Shown one piece after another: positions 8,604 to 15,483 of a DNA stretch of 64,000 nucleotides. The notes beneath the pieces are model-generated. The model did not search any database, was not told the DNA's origin, and saw only the letters and a list, made by a program, of their open reading frames with translations. This DNA is from Synergistaceae bacterium UBA6083. GTDB taxonomy: Bacteria > Synergistota > Synergistia > Synergistales > 79-D21. The position numbers were made by a program, and so were the translations under genes. The stretch spans positions 188,661 through 252,660 of the forward strand of contig DIXJ01000015.1 in NCBI GenBank assembly GCA_002436015.1, in the 5' to 3' direction. Position 1 is the first letter of the stretch, and the number at the start of each line of letters is the position of its first letter.

Positions 8604-9283
8604 ATGTAGCGCAGGGGAGAGCGCCGGCTGCAGCGGAAAAGAGGCATCAGGACCATTCCGGCGATGAACCCCCCCGCGTGGGCCCAATAGGCCACCCCGC
8701 CGCTCTCCGTGCTGACGCCCAGCTGGGAAACCCCGCTGAAAAGCTGCATGACGAACCAGAGTCCAAGGACAAGTACCGCTGGAACCTGCACCGTGAAGAA
8801 GAAAAAGAGGAAAACGGGGATGAGCAGGATGACCTTCGCCTTGGGATAAAGGAGGAAATAGGCCCCCAGCACCCCCGCGATGGCCCCGCTGGCGCCGATG
8901 GTGGGGAGGGCCGATCCCGGCTTGAGGAAAACTTCCGCCAGGCTGGCCGCGATCCCGCACAGCAGGTAGAAAAGCAGGAAACCCACGTGCCCCATCCGGT
9001 CTTCCACGTTATTCCCGAAAATCCAGAGGTAAAGCATATTGCCGATGAGGTGAAACCATCCCCCGTGCAGGAAGAGCGACGTCACAAGGGTCGCCAGGAC
9101 CCACGGTTGGCCGCTCCAGGCTGCCAGTTCCCTCGGAATGACCCCCCAGGTGAGGATCACGCCGCGAAGATCAGCCTGCGGGAGACTGAGCTGGAAAAGG
9201 AAAACCAGGACATTGAGCCCGATCAGGGTATAGGTCAAAAACGGGAAGCGCTCTCCGGGAACGTCGTCTCCTATCGGGATCAA
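8576..9283 (-). CDS. Rhomboid-family intramembrane serine protease
   Basis: 235 residues with six hydrophobic helices. The catalytic serine is in GASGAIAG (about S132), the catalytic histidine in WAHAGGFIAG (about H202), and the conserved HLIGNMLYLW segment is helix 2. The family cleaves single-pass membrane proteins within the bilayer. The start is TTG 9283 (GAGG five bases upstream), overlapping the TGA of the upstream SDH-type protease as TTGA, so the two proteases are translationally coupled and may act on the same membrane substrates. The 3' end overlaps the convergent MFS gene by 28 bases. The substrate is unknown. Confidence 0.92.
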   Translation of the reverse strand: MIPIGDDVPGERFPFLTYTLIGLNVLVFLFQLSLPQADLRGVILTWGVIPRELAAWSGQPWVLATLVTSLFLHGGWFHLIGNMLYLWIFGNNVEDRMGHVGFLLFYLLCGIAASLAEVFLKPGSALPTIGASGAIAGVLGAYFLLYPKAKVILLIPVFLFFFFTVQVPAVLVLGLWFVMQLFSGVSQLGVSTESGGVAYWAHAGGFIAGMVLMPLFRCSRRSPLRYIYQCDRRKE

Positions 9284-10155
9284 CGAGCCTCGCCCCCGCG
9301 AAAGAGATCGAGGAACCCCCTGACCTTCCGGGGTCCCTTCGGTCCCTCGTAGGGCATCGGGATGTACATGACGGAAGGCCTCATGGCCCCCTGCTGCGGA
9401 TAAAGCATCATGAGCGCGTAGACTTCCTCGGGCATTTCCGTGTCCGCAGGGAACCCCAGCTCGATGGCTTCCTCGGCGCCGATGGGATAGTCGTGGGTCC
9501 AGGTTCCCAGGGTCAGCTTGTCCGCCAGGGCAACGGCTTTCTCTTTTTCCATGCCGTTGGCCGTGGTGATGGTGACCACCGTTTCATGGACCTGGCGTAT
9601 GGCCTTGCGGGAGATATCCGCGAAAACAAGGGTCTGGTCGTCTATCTCGTTGATGTCCTTCTGCTCCACGACCTTCAGGATGGAAGCCGCCGGCATCTGG
9701 CCCAGCTGCGGGTCAACTGGCCCAAGCACAGCGTTCGGGTCCATGACGATGTGGTCTGCAGCGAGGGCAACCAGGGTCCCGCCCGACATGGCGTAATGGG
9801 GAACGAAAACCGTCACGGGAGCCTCGTGCCGGATCAGGGCGCAGGCGATCTGCTCGGCTGCCAGGACGAGTCCTCCCGGCGTGTGCAGGATCAGGTCGAT
9901 CGGCAGGTCGGGAGGCGTCAACCGGATCGCCCTTAGGATCTCCTCGGAATCGTCCACGTTGATGTAGCGCGAAACGGGGATCCCCAGGAAGGAAACCGTC
10001 TCCTGCCTGTGGATCAGCGTGATCACCCGGGAAGACCGCTTCTTCTCGAGCTTCATGAGAACGGAACGTCTCTGGGACTCCAGGAGCTTTTGCCTGAACA
10101 CCGGGGTCAGCATGCTTGAAAGGATGAAGAACCAGAACAGCCAGGAAAAATTCAA
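9280..10155 (-). CDS. SDH-family ClpP-fold serine protease, membrane anchored
   Basis: About 291 residues. An N-terminal hydrophobic helix (NFSWLFWFFILSSML) anchors the protein. The ClpP/crotonase-like domain has ILHTPGGLVLAAEQIA (oxyanion strand), the nucleophile serine in HYAMSGGTLVALAADHIVMD (about S124) and GPVDPQLG. This pattern is typical of the serine dehydrogenase proteinase (SDH, DUF114) family, related to signal peptide peptidases. AAGGAGG at 10164-10170 fits a TTG start at 10155 (8-base spacing) better than the overlapping GTG at 10164. It is followed directly by the rhomboid gene with a 4-base overlap, forming a two-protease membrane quality-control operon. Confidence 0.85.
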   Translation of the reverse strand: MNFSWLFWFFILSSMLTPVFRQKLLESQRRSVLMKLEKKRSSRVITLIHRQETVSFLGIPVSRYINVDDSEEILRAIRLTPPDLPIDLILHTPGGLVLAAEQIACALIRHEAPVTVFVPHYAMSGGTLVALAADHIVMDPNAVLGPVDPQLGQMPAASILKVVEQKDINEIDDQTLVFADISRKAIRQVHETVVTITTANGMEKEKAVALADKLTLGTWTHDYPIGAEEAIELGFPADTEMPEEVYALMMLYPQQGAMRPSVMYIPMPYEGPKGPRKVRGFLDLFRGGEAR

Positions 10156-10246
10156 ACTCAACACCTCCTTATGCTCATCTTGTCATCATGGGGCCATCCC
10201 TGCAACCCTGCAGGCAAGACGCAAACCGGCGCATGCAGTATCCAGC

Positions 10247-10275
10247 TTGACACGGGCAGGCAAGTCCGTTACAAT
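10247..10275 (+). promoter_or_regulatory. Sigma-70 promoter of leader/attenuator L1
   Basis: TTGACA at 10247-10252, a 17-base spacer, and TACAAT at 10270-10275. The expected transcript start is near 10282, about 45 bases before the leader ATG. It is one of the best consensus promoters in the window and has the same spacing as the promoter of the second attenuator at 60962. Confidence 0.85.
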
Positions 10276-10326
10276 GCACCGAAATTCATTAAACATTGGG
10301 CTTGCCCCGGAAGGAGGAGACGCAAT

Positions 10327-10419
10327 ATGAAGGGTTTTAACACCTTGAACAACGGCCTGCTCGTCGTAGTAGCCCTGATTATTAGCCGCGGGTCCCCTCC
10401 TGGGGTGGCCGGCGTTTAG
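10327..10419 (+). CDS. Leader peptide L1, branched-chain-residue rich (30 aa)
   Basis: A 30-codon ORF with AAGGAGGAG about 7 bases upstream of ATG 10327. Residues 11-19 read LLVVVALII, followed by SRGSPPGVAGV and a UAG stop. A run of Leu/Val/Ile codons just before a terminator is the hallmark of ilv/leu-type leader peptides (for example ilvL of enterobacteria). The codons for R-G-S-P overlap an 8-base element (10389-10396) able to pair with the 5' arm of the downstream terminator. I infer that it senses charged branched-chain tRNAs by ribosome stalling. No ilv or leu gene is nearby; the next gene is a 55-residue orphan. Confidence 0.75.
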   Translation: MKGFNTLNNGLLVVVALIISRGSPPGVAGV

Positions 10420-10479
10420 GCGCCGTTAGCCGCAAACCCAGGCCGGGACCCGAGCAGTATCGGGTCCCGGCCTTTTTTT
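10389..10479 (+). promoter_or_regulatory. Attenuator L1: antiterminator segment and intrinsic terminator
   Basis: The terminator is a perfect 12-bp stem (10441-10452 with 10461-10472), an 8-base loop and seven T residues (10473-10479). CGGGTCCC at 10389-10396, inside the leader ORF, is the exact reverse complement of GGGACCCG at 10445-10452, so it can form an 8-bp antiterminator. A CCCC/GGGG mini-hairpin (10394-10397 with 10402-10405) and a GGCG/CGCC hairpin around the UAG stop lie between. In the expected mechanism, stalling at Val/Ile codons frees the antiterminator, while a ribosome reaching UAG covers it and lets the terminator form. Confidence 0.75.
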
Positions 10480-10533
10480 ATATGTCCTGATCAAAAAATA
10501 CTTTTATCGAAAATCCAGGAGGGAGAGATTTAA

Positions 10534-10701
10534 ATGTTGAACGAAAAACTTATATTCCAGGCAGTGAGAATGGCAAAGAACAATCCGATGGAAAGCCTTT
10601 CCGCAGAACTTGCCCAGTACCAGGAGAACTCCTCCGAGCACCGCCGAGGCATCCCCTGGTCCTGGATGGCCTTCAGGGGCCCCTTCGAAGGATTCCGGTA
10701 G
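10534..10701 (+). CDS. Orphan 55-residue protein downstream of attenuator L1
   Basis: Small ORF with CCAGGAGGGAG about 9 bases before ATG 10534. The N-terminal half (about residues 1-35) is a charged, probably helical segment with many Glu, Gln and Asn. The C-terminal end is RRGIPWSWMAFRGPFEGFR, basic and aromatic with two Trp. I do not recognise the family. It is the only gene between attenuator L1 and the terminator at 10732-10779, so it is the sole obvious target of branched-chain-responsive control. It could be a small regulator or membrane-active peptide, or part of a further leader; none of these is shown. Confidence 0.6.
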   Translation: MLNEKLIFQAVRMAKNNPMESLSAELAQYQENSSEHRRGIPWSWMAFRGPFEGFR

Positions 10702-10731
10702 AAACGGCCCTGGTCCTTGACTGGCATCCTG

Positions 10732-10779
10732 CACGCCCGCCATTCCCCAAAAAACGGGAATCGCGGGCGTGTTTTTTTT
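10732..10779 (+). terminator. Intrinsic terminator after the 55-residue ORF
   Basis: The 16-base arms at 10732-10747 and 10756-10771 pair with one mismatch around an A-rich loop, followed by eight T residues (10772-10779). It ends the L1 transcription unit before the HD-GYP gene. Confidence 0.85.
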
Positions 10780-10814
10780 CGATTCAGCAATCGATTCTGC
10801 TTTGATTCGGTGAA

Positions 10815-10843
10815 TTGCGGATCAATGAATGTTGATTTAAGAT
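10815..10843 (+). promoter_or_regulatory. Candidate promoter of the HD-GYP gene
   Basis: TTGCGG at 10815-10820, a 17-base spacer, and TAAGAT at 10838-10843. The predicted start site (about 10850) falls next to ATG 10851, which has no clear SD, so the mRNA may be leaderless. Confidence 0.5.
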
Positions 10844-10850
10844 AAGCGGG

Positions 10851-11921
10851 ATGCTATGGCAGATCAACCGTCTGGAGGCGATCCCGCTGAGTCCGCCGAG
10901 GAAATTGCTGGGAGAGGGAACCGAACTGTTCGGCCGGCTGTTCCAGGCCCTTCCCGAGGGAACCGTCCTCTGTGACGGGGACCATGTAGTCCGTATGGTG
11001 AACCCGGAATTCTGCCTTCTTTTCGGCTACAGGGAAGAAGAAGTCCTGGGACGGGCCCTGGACGATCTCGTCATTCAAACTCCCCAAATGGCCCTCCAGT
11101 CGGAATCGCTCTGGTCCGGGATCCTCACGAACGAACGGATGTTCCTGGAGGCCCCCCGCCACCGGAAAGACGGCTCAACCGTCGAGGTTTCCATCCTGGG
11201 AGTCCGGCTGGACCTGGAGGAACTGGACCGGGGTTCCTTCTGGATCTACCGCGACATCAGCCGCCAGAAAGCCACGGAAACCGAGCTGTGCAAGGCTGCG
11301 GAAGCGCTCTCGGACAGCGTGGGCAGGCTGGACCGTCTATTGGAGCAAACCATCGGCCTCCTGTCGGGCACGATCGAAAAGAGGGACCCTTACACGGTGG
11401 GGCACCAGAAAAAGGTCGCACAGCTTGCAGAGGCCATCTGCAGGAAGATGGGACTGAAAAAGGAGTTCTGCCACAGGCTCTACCTGACCTCTCTCGTCCA
11501 CGACATCGGCAAGATATCCATCCCTGCGGAGATCCTTACGAAGCCTTACACCCTCACGGCAATAGAAAGAAACCTCCTGGAAACCCACAGCCGAAGCGGG
11601 TATGAAATCCTGGAGCAGGTCGATTTCCCCTGGCCCCTGTCCAGAACCGTCCTGCAGCATCACGAACGGCTCGACGGCTCGGGCTACCCGGAAGGACTGA
11701 AGGGAGACTCCATCCTCCTCGAAGCCCGCATCCTCGCCGTTGCAGACGTAGTTGAGGCCATCTCGGCCGACCGTCCCTACAGGGCAGCCCTCGGACCCGA
11801 GGCAGCCCTCGACGAGATCAGGTCCCACCGCGGGAGCAGTTTCGACCCGGATGCAGTCGATGCCTGCCTCGCCCTGTTTGAAGAAGGTTTCCGGTTCAAC
11901 CTGCCCGGAAACGGGTTTTAA
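10851..11921 (+). CDS. PAS-HD-GYP cyclic-di-GMP phosphodiesterase
   Basis: 356 residues. A PAS domain (about 25-145) has NPEFCLLFGYREEEVLG and a PAC tail (RKDGSTVEVS). After a short coiled linker, the HD-GYP domain (about 165-350) has the metal-binding HD pair in LVHDIGKISIP (217-218) and the diagnostic HHERLDGSGYPEGL (270-283), with DVVEAISADRPYR following. All key residues are present, so hydrolysis of c-di-GMP to pGpG or GMP is likely; no transmembrane helix is visible. The ATG at 10851 lacks an SD but is next to the predicted transcript start. A GGDEF cyclase at 46.8 kb could supply the opposing activity. Confidence 0.9.
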   Translation: MLWQINRLEAIPLSPPRKLLGEGTELFGRLFQALPEGTVLCDGDHVVRMVNPEFCLLFGYREEEVLGRALDDLVIQTPQMALQSESLWSGILTNERMFLEAPRHRKDGSTVEVSILGVRLDLEELDRGSFWIYRDISRQKATETELCKAAEALSDSVGRLDRLLEQTIGLLSGTIEKRDPYTVGHQKKVAQLAEAICRKMGLKKEFCHRLYLTSLVHDIGKISIPAEILTKPYTLTAIERNLLETHSRSGYEILEQVDFPWPLSRTVLQHHERLDGSGYPEGLKGDSILLEARILAVADVVEAISADRPYRAALGPEAALDEIRSHRGSSFDPDAVDACLALFEEGFRFNLPGNGF

Positions 11922-11942
11922 ACTGCAAGAGGGACTGAGCGC

Positions 11943-12317
11943 TTGAGGCGAAGACGGGGATTCTTCGGATGCGGCCTGCTGGTGGGATTGCTCGTGGCCA
12001 TCCTGGCGATCTCATTTTTCGAGGCGGACCTCTTCAAGCCCTCCTCCCCCCCGATGCAGGTCAAGGGGGAACTCGAAGCCTGGAACCAGGCCGTCGGTTT
12101 CGTCAAGGCCGGGCTGGAAACGAAAGAAAGGACCCAGTTTCCCATTTATAGCCCGGCATTCGTCCGCCAGGTCTCACCCGGTTCATGGGAAGTGACGGTC
12201 ACGGTCGACGTGTTCGACGAATACGGCGTTCGGACAGGACGCAAGGTTTTCAGGGTCCTGGAAAAATGGGAAGAGAGCACCGGGTGGACCCTGTCCGATC
12301 TTTACTCCCAACCCTAG
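11943..12317 (+). CDS. Hypothetical single-pass membrane protein (124 aa)
   Basis: Begins with a basic RRRR cluster, then a hydrophobic helix (about residues 8-27, GLLVGLLVAILAISFF) and a soluble domain of about 95 residues, probably outside the membrane, rich in beta-type segments (SWEVTVTVDVFDEYGVRTG). I chose the TTG start at 11943 because AGAGGGA lies about ten bases upstream. It follows the HD-GYP gene by 21 bases, suggesting co-transcription. The 3' end overlaps the convergent universal stress gene by 4 bases. I do not recognise the family. Confidence 0.65.
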   Translation: MRRRRGFFGCGLLVGLLVAILAISFFEADLFKPSSPPMQVKGELEAWNQAVGFVKAGLETKERTQFPIYSPAFVRQVSPGSWEVTVTVDVFDEYGVRTGRKVFRVLEKWEESTGWTLSDLYSQP

Positions 12318-12790
12318 AAATCCGCAGGAACCGAAGGGACGACAACCTTATCCGGCCTTGGCCTGTGGACGAAAACGCTGCACGGCGCGTGAGCCACGAC
12401 CTTCGCGGCAACGCTGCCCACCAGGAACCGTTCCATCCCGGTAAACGTGCTCCGGTGCCCGATCATGATGATATCGGCTTCCTCTTCCTCGGCGAAACGG
12501 ACGACTTCCACGTAGGGAACCCCCAGGCGCGTCACGAGGGACATCTTTTCCCGGTCTACGGGGATCTTGTCCATTTCTTCCTCCACGAACCGCTTGAAAC
12601 TCACCTCCACGGCCGCCATAAGGTCCTCGTAGGGCTTCATGGCAACGGAACGCCACAGGCTCTTGTACGGTTCGATCACGTGGAAGAAGACGATCTTCAC
12701 GTCGATTTCCCTGTTCGCATAGTAGAGGGCGTAATCCACCACCGCTCGGCTGGTTTCGCTGCCATCGATCGCCACAACCACTTTTTTCAT
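12314..12790 (-). CDS. Universal stress protein, UspA family
   Basis: 158 residues, a single Usp domain: VVVAIDGSETSRAVVDYAL at the N terminus, the central VIEPYK loop and C-terminal VGSVAAKVVAHAPCSVFVHR. The expected G-x2-G-x9-G-S nucleotide motif is partly altered: GHRSTFTGMERFLVGS has serine where the second glycycle-loop residue is usually glycine, so ATP binding is uncertain. A GGGGGG-type SD precedes ATG 12790. A clear sigma-70 promoter lies at 12821-12849. Usp proteins help survive starvation and redox stress; the specific role here is unknown. Confidence 0.9.
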   Translation of the reverse strand: MKKVVVAIDGSETSRAVVDYALYYANREIDVKIVFFHVIEPYKSLWRSVAMKPYEDLMAAVEVSFKRFVEEEMDKIPVDREKMSLVTRLGVPYVEVVRFAEEEEADIIMIGHRSTFTGMERFLVGSVAAKVVAHAPCSVFVHRPRPDKVVVPSVPADF

Positions 12791-12820
12791 GGGAATCCCC
12801 CCTTACCCCGTTGTTTTATC

Positions 12821-12849
12821 ATGATAGCACGTCAGTTCATTTAGTCCAA
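12821..12849 (-). promoter_or_regulatory. Sigma-70 promoter of the universal stress gene
   Basis: On the minus strand: TTGGAC (12849-12844), a 17-base spacer, and TATCAT (12826-12821). The predicted start is about 25 bases upstream of the SD. Confidence 0.75.
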
Positions 12850-12872
12850 CGGGGGAGAGGAAGTTTTTCGCC

Positions 12873-13445
12873 TTATTTCACGACCGCCCCGTAAATCGCC
12901 CTGACTTCATCCCTGATGCGGTCCAGGCCCTCGAAACGATGCGTTCCCCAGGGCAACTCCACCAGCGTCCCGTGGAACCTGAAAAAGTCCCGGGCCAGGC
13001 GGGGTTCGAGGACCTCATCGTCCTGCGTGATGAAAGCGTGGACAAAACGGCTTTCAACCCTGTAGGCCGTTTCGCAGAAGAGGTCCTTCAGGGCGAGGCA
13101 GTCCTCACGGGTCCAAATGCCCGGTTCCCCGGTGTAGGCATTCGTGACGGGACCGATTGCCCCGGCCAGGTGGACGAACGGAACGACAGCCGGGTTGAGG
13201 AGCACCGCGGGCACCCCGTACCGGCAACAGAGGACGTAGGCGTAAAACCCGCCCAGGCTGGAACCCACGATCATTTCCAGGGGCTCGCCGGGATTTTTCA
13301 CCGCCTCCTCCAGGACCTCCAGCGCTTCCCGCGGTGGCAGGGGCAAGTCCGGGGAAACCACCCTCACCCCCGGAAAGGTTTCCTTCAAAAAAGCCGCCTT
13401 CGCATTGGCCCCGCATGACCGAAAACCGTGAATATTCAGGATCAT
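12873..13445 (-). CDS. YqiA/UPF0227-type alpha/beta-hydrolase
   Basis: 190 residues from ATG 13445, preceded by a GGTGGAAGAGGA purine run; the longer ORF to 13517 has no supporting signal. The protein starts MILNIHGFRS, typical of YqiA esterases. The nucleophile elbow is VGSSLGGFYAY and the C-terminal histidine is in LPWGTHRFEGL. The likely activity is on small esters or palmitoyl-CoA-type substrates, as reported for E. coli YqiA, but the physiological substrate is not known. It lies downstream of panB on the same strand, with a very stable hairpin between them. Confidence 0.8.
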   Translation of the reverse strand: MILNIHGFRSCGANAKAAFLKETFPGVRVVSPDLPLPPREALEVLEEAVKNPGEPLEMIVGSSLGGFYAYVLCCRYGVPAVLLNPAVVPFVHLAGAIGPVTNAYTGEPGIWTREDCLALKDLFCETAYRVESRFVHAFITQDDEVLEPRLARDFFRFHGTLVELPWGTHRFEGLDRIRDEVRAIYGAVVK

Positions 13446-13465
13446 TCCTCTTCCACCCCTGAGAA

Positions 13466-13489
13466 ACCGGGGGCCCGAAGGCCCCCGGT
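13466..13489 (-). terminator. UUCG-capped hairpin between panB and the esterase gene
   Basis: Perfect 10-bp inverted repeat (13466-13475 with 13480-13489). On the minus strand the loop is a C(UUCG)G tetraloop, which is exceptionally stable. Only a weak T tract (TTTCT) follows, so it may act as a partial terminator or an mRNA stabiliser for panB. Confidence 0.5.
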
Positions 13490-13544
13490 CCGGATTTGAT
13501 TGTGATTGTGAACGCAAAAAAAATTTGTACCTGTCCCGAGTTGA

Positions 13545-14399
13545 CTATTCGAACTCCTCGAGCATCCGCGCGAAGTCCTCTTCCTTGCCCTTCAGGATGT
13601 GGTACACGTGCTCGTCCGCCGGGAACACGGACTTCTTCACGTCCGACACGTATTCCTTGAACGCCGCGATCTCGATCTCCGCAACCGATGCGTACTTCTT
13701 GACGAACTTCGGCGTGAACGCCTGGAAAAGTCCCAGCATGTCCCCGCAGATGATCAGCTGTCCGTCGCAAGGCTCTCCCGCCCCGATGGAGTACACGGGG
13801 ATCGAAAGCTTCTTCCAGATGACTTCCGTCAGCTCCGGCGGCACCGCCTCCAGCAGCAGCGCGCACGCCCCCGCCTCCTGCACCGCCAGGGCATCCTTGA
13901 TCAGCTCACGGGCGCTCTCGGGATCGCGACCCTGGGCCTTGAATCCCCCCAGCTGCCCCGAGCTCTGGGGCGTCAGGCCGATGTGACCGATGACCTGGAT
14001 CCCCGCGTCCGTGATCGCACGGATCCGGCTCGCCACCCGGCGGCCGCCCTCCAGCTTGATGGCGTCCATGTCCGCTTCCTTCAAAAACCGCCCCGCGTTC
14101 TCCACGGCCTTCTCGTCACTGACCTGGTAGCTCATGAAGGGCATGTCGCCGACGCAGAAGGTGTTGGGTGCCCCACGCCTCACGGCCTGGGAGTGGCGGA
14201 TGCAGTCGTCCATCGTCACCGGGACCGTCCCCTGGTACCCCAGGACCACCATCCCCAGAGAGTCTCCCACCAGGATCATGTCCATCCCCGCGGCTTCCGC
14301 GAAGGACGCCGTCGGGAAATCGTACGCCGTGATCCAGGCCACCTTTTCCCCGGCCTGCTTCATCTGGACCAGTTCCAGTCTTCCCTTCTTCTTTGCCAT
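13545..14399 (-). CDS. panB: 3-methyl-2-oxobutanoate hydroxymethyltransferase
   Basis: First committed enzyme of pantothenate (CoA) synthesis: transfers a one-carbon unit from 5,10-methylene-THF to ketoisovalerate, giving ketopantoate. The 284-residue length is normal for the family. Typical segments are ITAYDFPTASFAEAAG, VGDSLGMVVLGY with a metal-binding aspartate, GDMPFMSYQ, IKLEGGRR with a metal-binding glutamate, and HIGLTPQS. ATG 14399 has AAGGGGG about 7 bases upstream; the ORF extension to 14726 runs into the divergent EamA gene and is not supported. The serine hydroxymethyltransferase at 26 kb supplies the folate one-carbon donor. panC and panD are not in the window. Confidence 0.95.
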   Translation of the reverse strand: MAKKKGRLELVQMKQAGEKVAWITAYDFPTASFAEAAGMDMILVGDSLGMVVLGYQGTVPVTMDDCIRHSQAVRRGAPNTFCVGDMPFMSYQVSDEKAVENAGRFLKEADMDAIKLEGGRRVASRIRAITDAGIQVIGHIGLTPQSSGQLGGFKAQGRDPESARELIKDALAVQEAGACALLLEAVPPELTEVIWKKLSIPVYSIGAGEPCDGQLIICGDMLGLFQAFTPKFVKKYASVAEIEIAAFKEYVSDVKKSVFPADEHVYHILKGKEEDFARMLEEFE

Positions 14400-14502
14400 G
14401 ATGATCCCCCTTACGAGTTTTTGTCTTCCAGGTCCTTCGACGCCGGACCCTTCCTTCCGATTATAGACGCAGGATACGGTTTCCTTCCCGGCTATAAACA
14501 AT

Positions 14503-14526
14503 CCCGTACCTGTGGGAGAATACGGG
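14503..14526. repeat. CCCGTA/TACGGG inverted repeat in divergent promoter region
   Basis: CCCGTA (14503-14508) and TACGGG (14521-14526) form a perfect 6-bp inverted repeat with a 12-base spacer, between panB and the divergent EamA gene. A TATAAT hexamer for the panB side lies at 14460-14465 and TATAAA for the EamA side at 14493-14498, without good -35 boxes. It could be an operator or a 5' UTR hairpin. Confidence 0.35.
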
Positions 14527-14562
14527 AAAGAACGAGGCGGTTTCAACCGAGGGGGAAATATC

Positions 14563-15483
14563 TTGTCCGGATCGAACACGAAAGGAGTTTTGCTCGTCCT
14601 GCTGGCGGGAGTCCTCTGGGGAACGATGGCCCCGGTTGGCAAGGCCCTTTCCCTGGGCAGGACGGACACGATGACCGTCGTCTTCAGCAGGGCGTTCCTC
14701 GCCGGCTTGGCGGCCTTCCTTTTCATGGCCTGGCGGGCTCCGCAAAACCTGTACCTGCGCGCCTCCCAGCTTCCCCTCCTGTCCTTCTACGCGATTTTCG
14801 GCGTTTCCGCCATGTACTGCGGCTTTTTCATGTCGCTCAATTCCCTCTCCGTGGCGCTGACCGAGGTGATCTTCTTCTCCTACCCCCTCCTGATCGCCCT
14901 TCTCTCTCCCTTCGTCACCGGGGAGAAACCCGCACGCGTGGAAATCATCGGAGCCGTGATCATTTTCTTCGCGGTAATCCTGGCCGTCTTGCCTTCGCTT
15001 CTTTCCGGCGGGCTGGCTTTTTCCATGGGGGGTCTCGGGTGGGCCGCCCTTTCCGCCCTGGGCATGACCCTCTATTCCCTCTTCGCCCGCATGGCCGCCA
15101 AGGGCGGCCACGTTCCCCAGGGAACCCTGTTCGTCTACGGGATGCTCTTCGGGGCCGTGGTCCTCGGCCTTGGAAAGACCTTTTCGACCGGCTGGGGAGA
15201 CCTGGCTTCCCTGACACCGGGCCAGGCCGGCTGGATCCTCTACCTCAGCCTGGGGGCGACCCTGGTGGGCTACGCCTCCTTCTACCTGGGCCTCCGCCAC
15301 GTGACCGCCGCAACGGCCGGCGTCATCGGGACGGCCGAGCTCGTGACGGCCCTTGCCCTTTCCTTTTTCGTCATGGGCTCTACGGTGGCGCCGAACGAGC
15401 TGGCGGCCGCCGCGCTGATCATCCTCTCCATCGCCCTGGTCTCCCTCCGAAAGGAAACCCCATGTTCTACGACTGGCAGCTGA
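14563..15483 (+). CDS. EamA/DMT-family transporter
   Basis: About 306 residues from TTG 14563 (GAGGGGGA seven bases upstream), with ten hydrophobic helices in two EamA repeats: GVLWGTMAPVGK opens the first repeat and GLGWAALSALGMTLYSLFAR the second. The family exports or imports small metabolites such as amino acids and nucleosides; the substrate is unknown. The 3' end overlaps the following helicase gene by 22 bases, implying co-expression. A second, unrelated EamA gene is at 38.9 kb. Confidence 0.87.
   Translation: MSGSNTKGVLLVLLAGVLWGTMAPVGKALSLGRTDTMTVVFSRAFLAGLAAFLFMAWRAPQNLYLRASQLPLLSFYAIFGVSAMYCGFFMSLNSLSVALTEVIFFSYPLLIALLSPFVTGEKPARVEIIGAVIIFFAVILAVLPSLLSGGLAFSMGGLGWAALSALGMTLYSLFARMAAKGGHVPQGTLFVYGMLFGAVVLGLGKTFSTGWGDLASLTPGQAGWILYLSLGATLVGYASFYLGLRHVTAATAGVIGTAELVTALALSFFVMGSTVAPNELAAAALIILSIALVSLRKETPCSTTGS

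Noticed and set aside
10534..10779. A second tandem attenuator formed by the 55-residue ORF
   Set aside because: Two Trp codons are suggestive, but no segment in the ORF is complementary to the terminator 5' arm at 10732-10747.
10856..10930. Alternative ATG at 10856 in another frame of the HD-GYP gene
   Set aside because: Reads an unrelated short frame; PAS homology starts in the 10851 frame.
13599..15461. Upstream extension of the helicase frame
   Set aside because: Opposite panB and out of phase with EamA; the conserved helicase starts at 15462.
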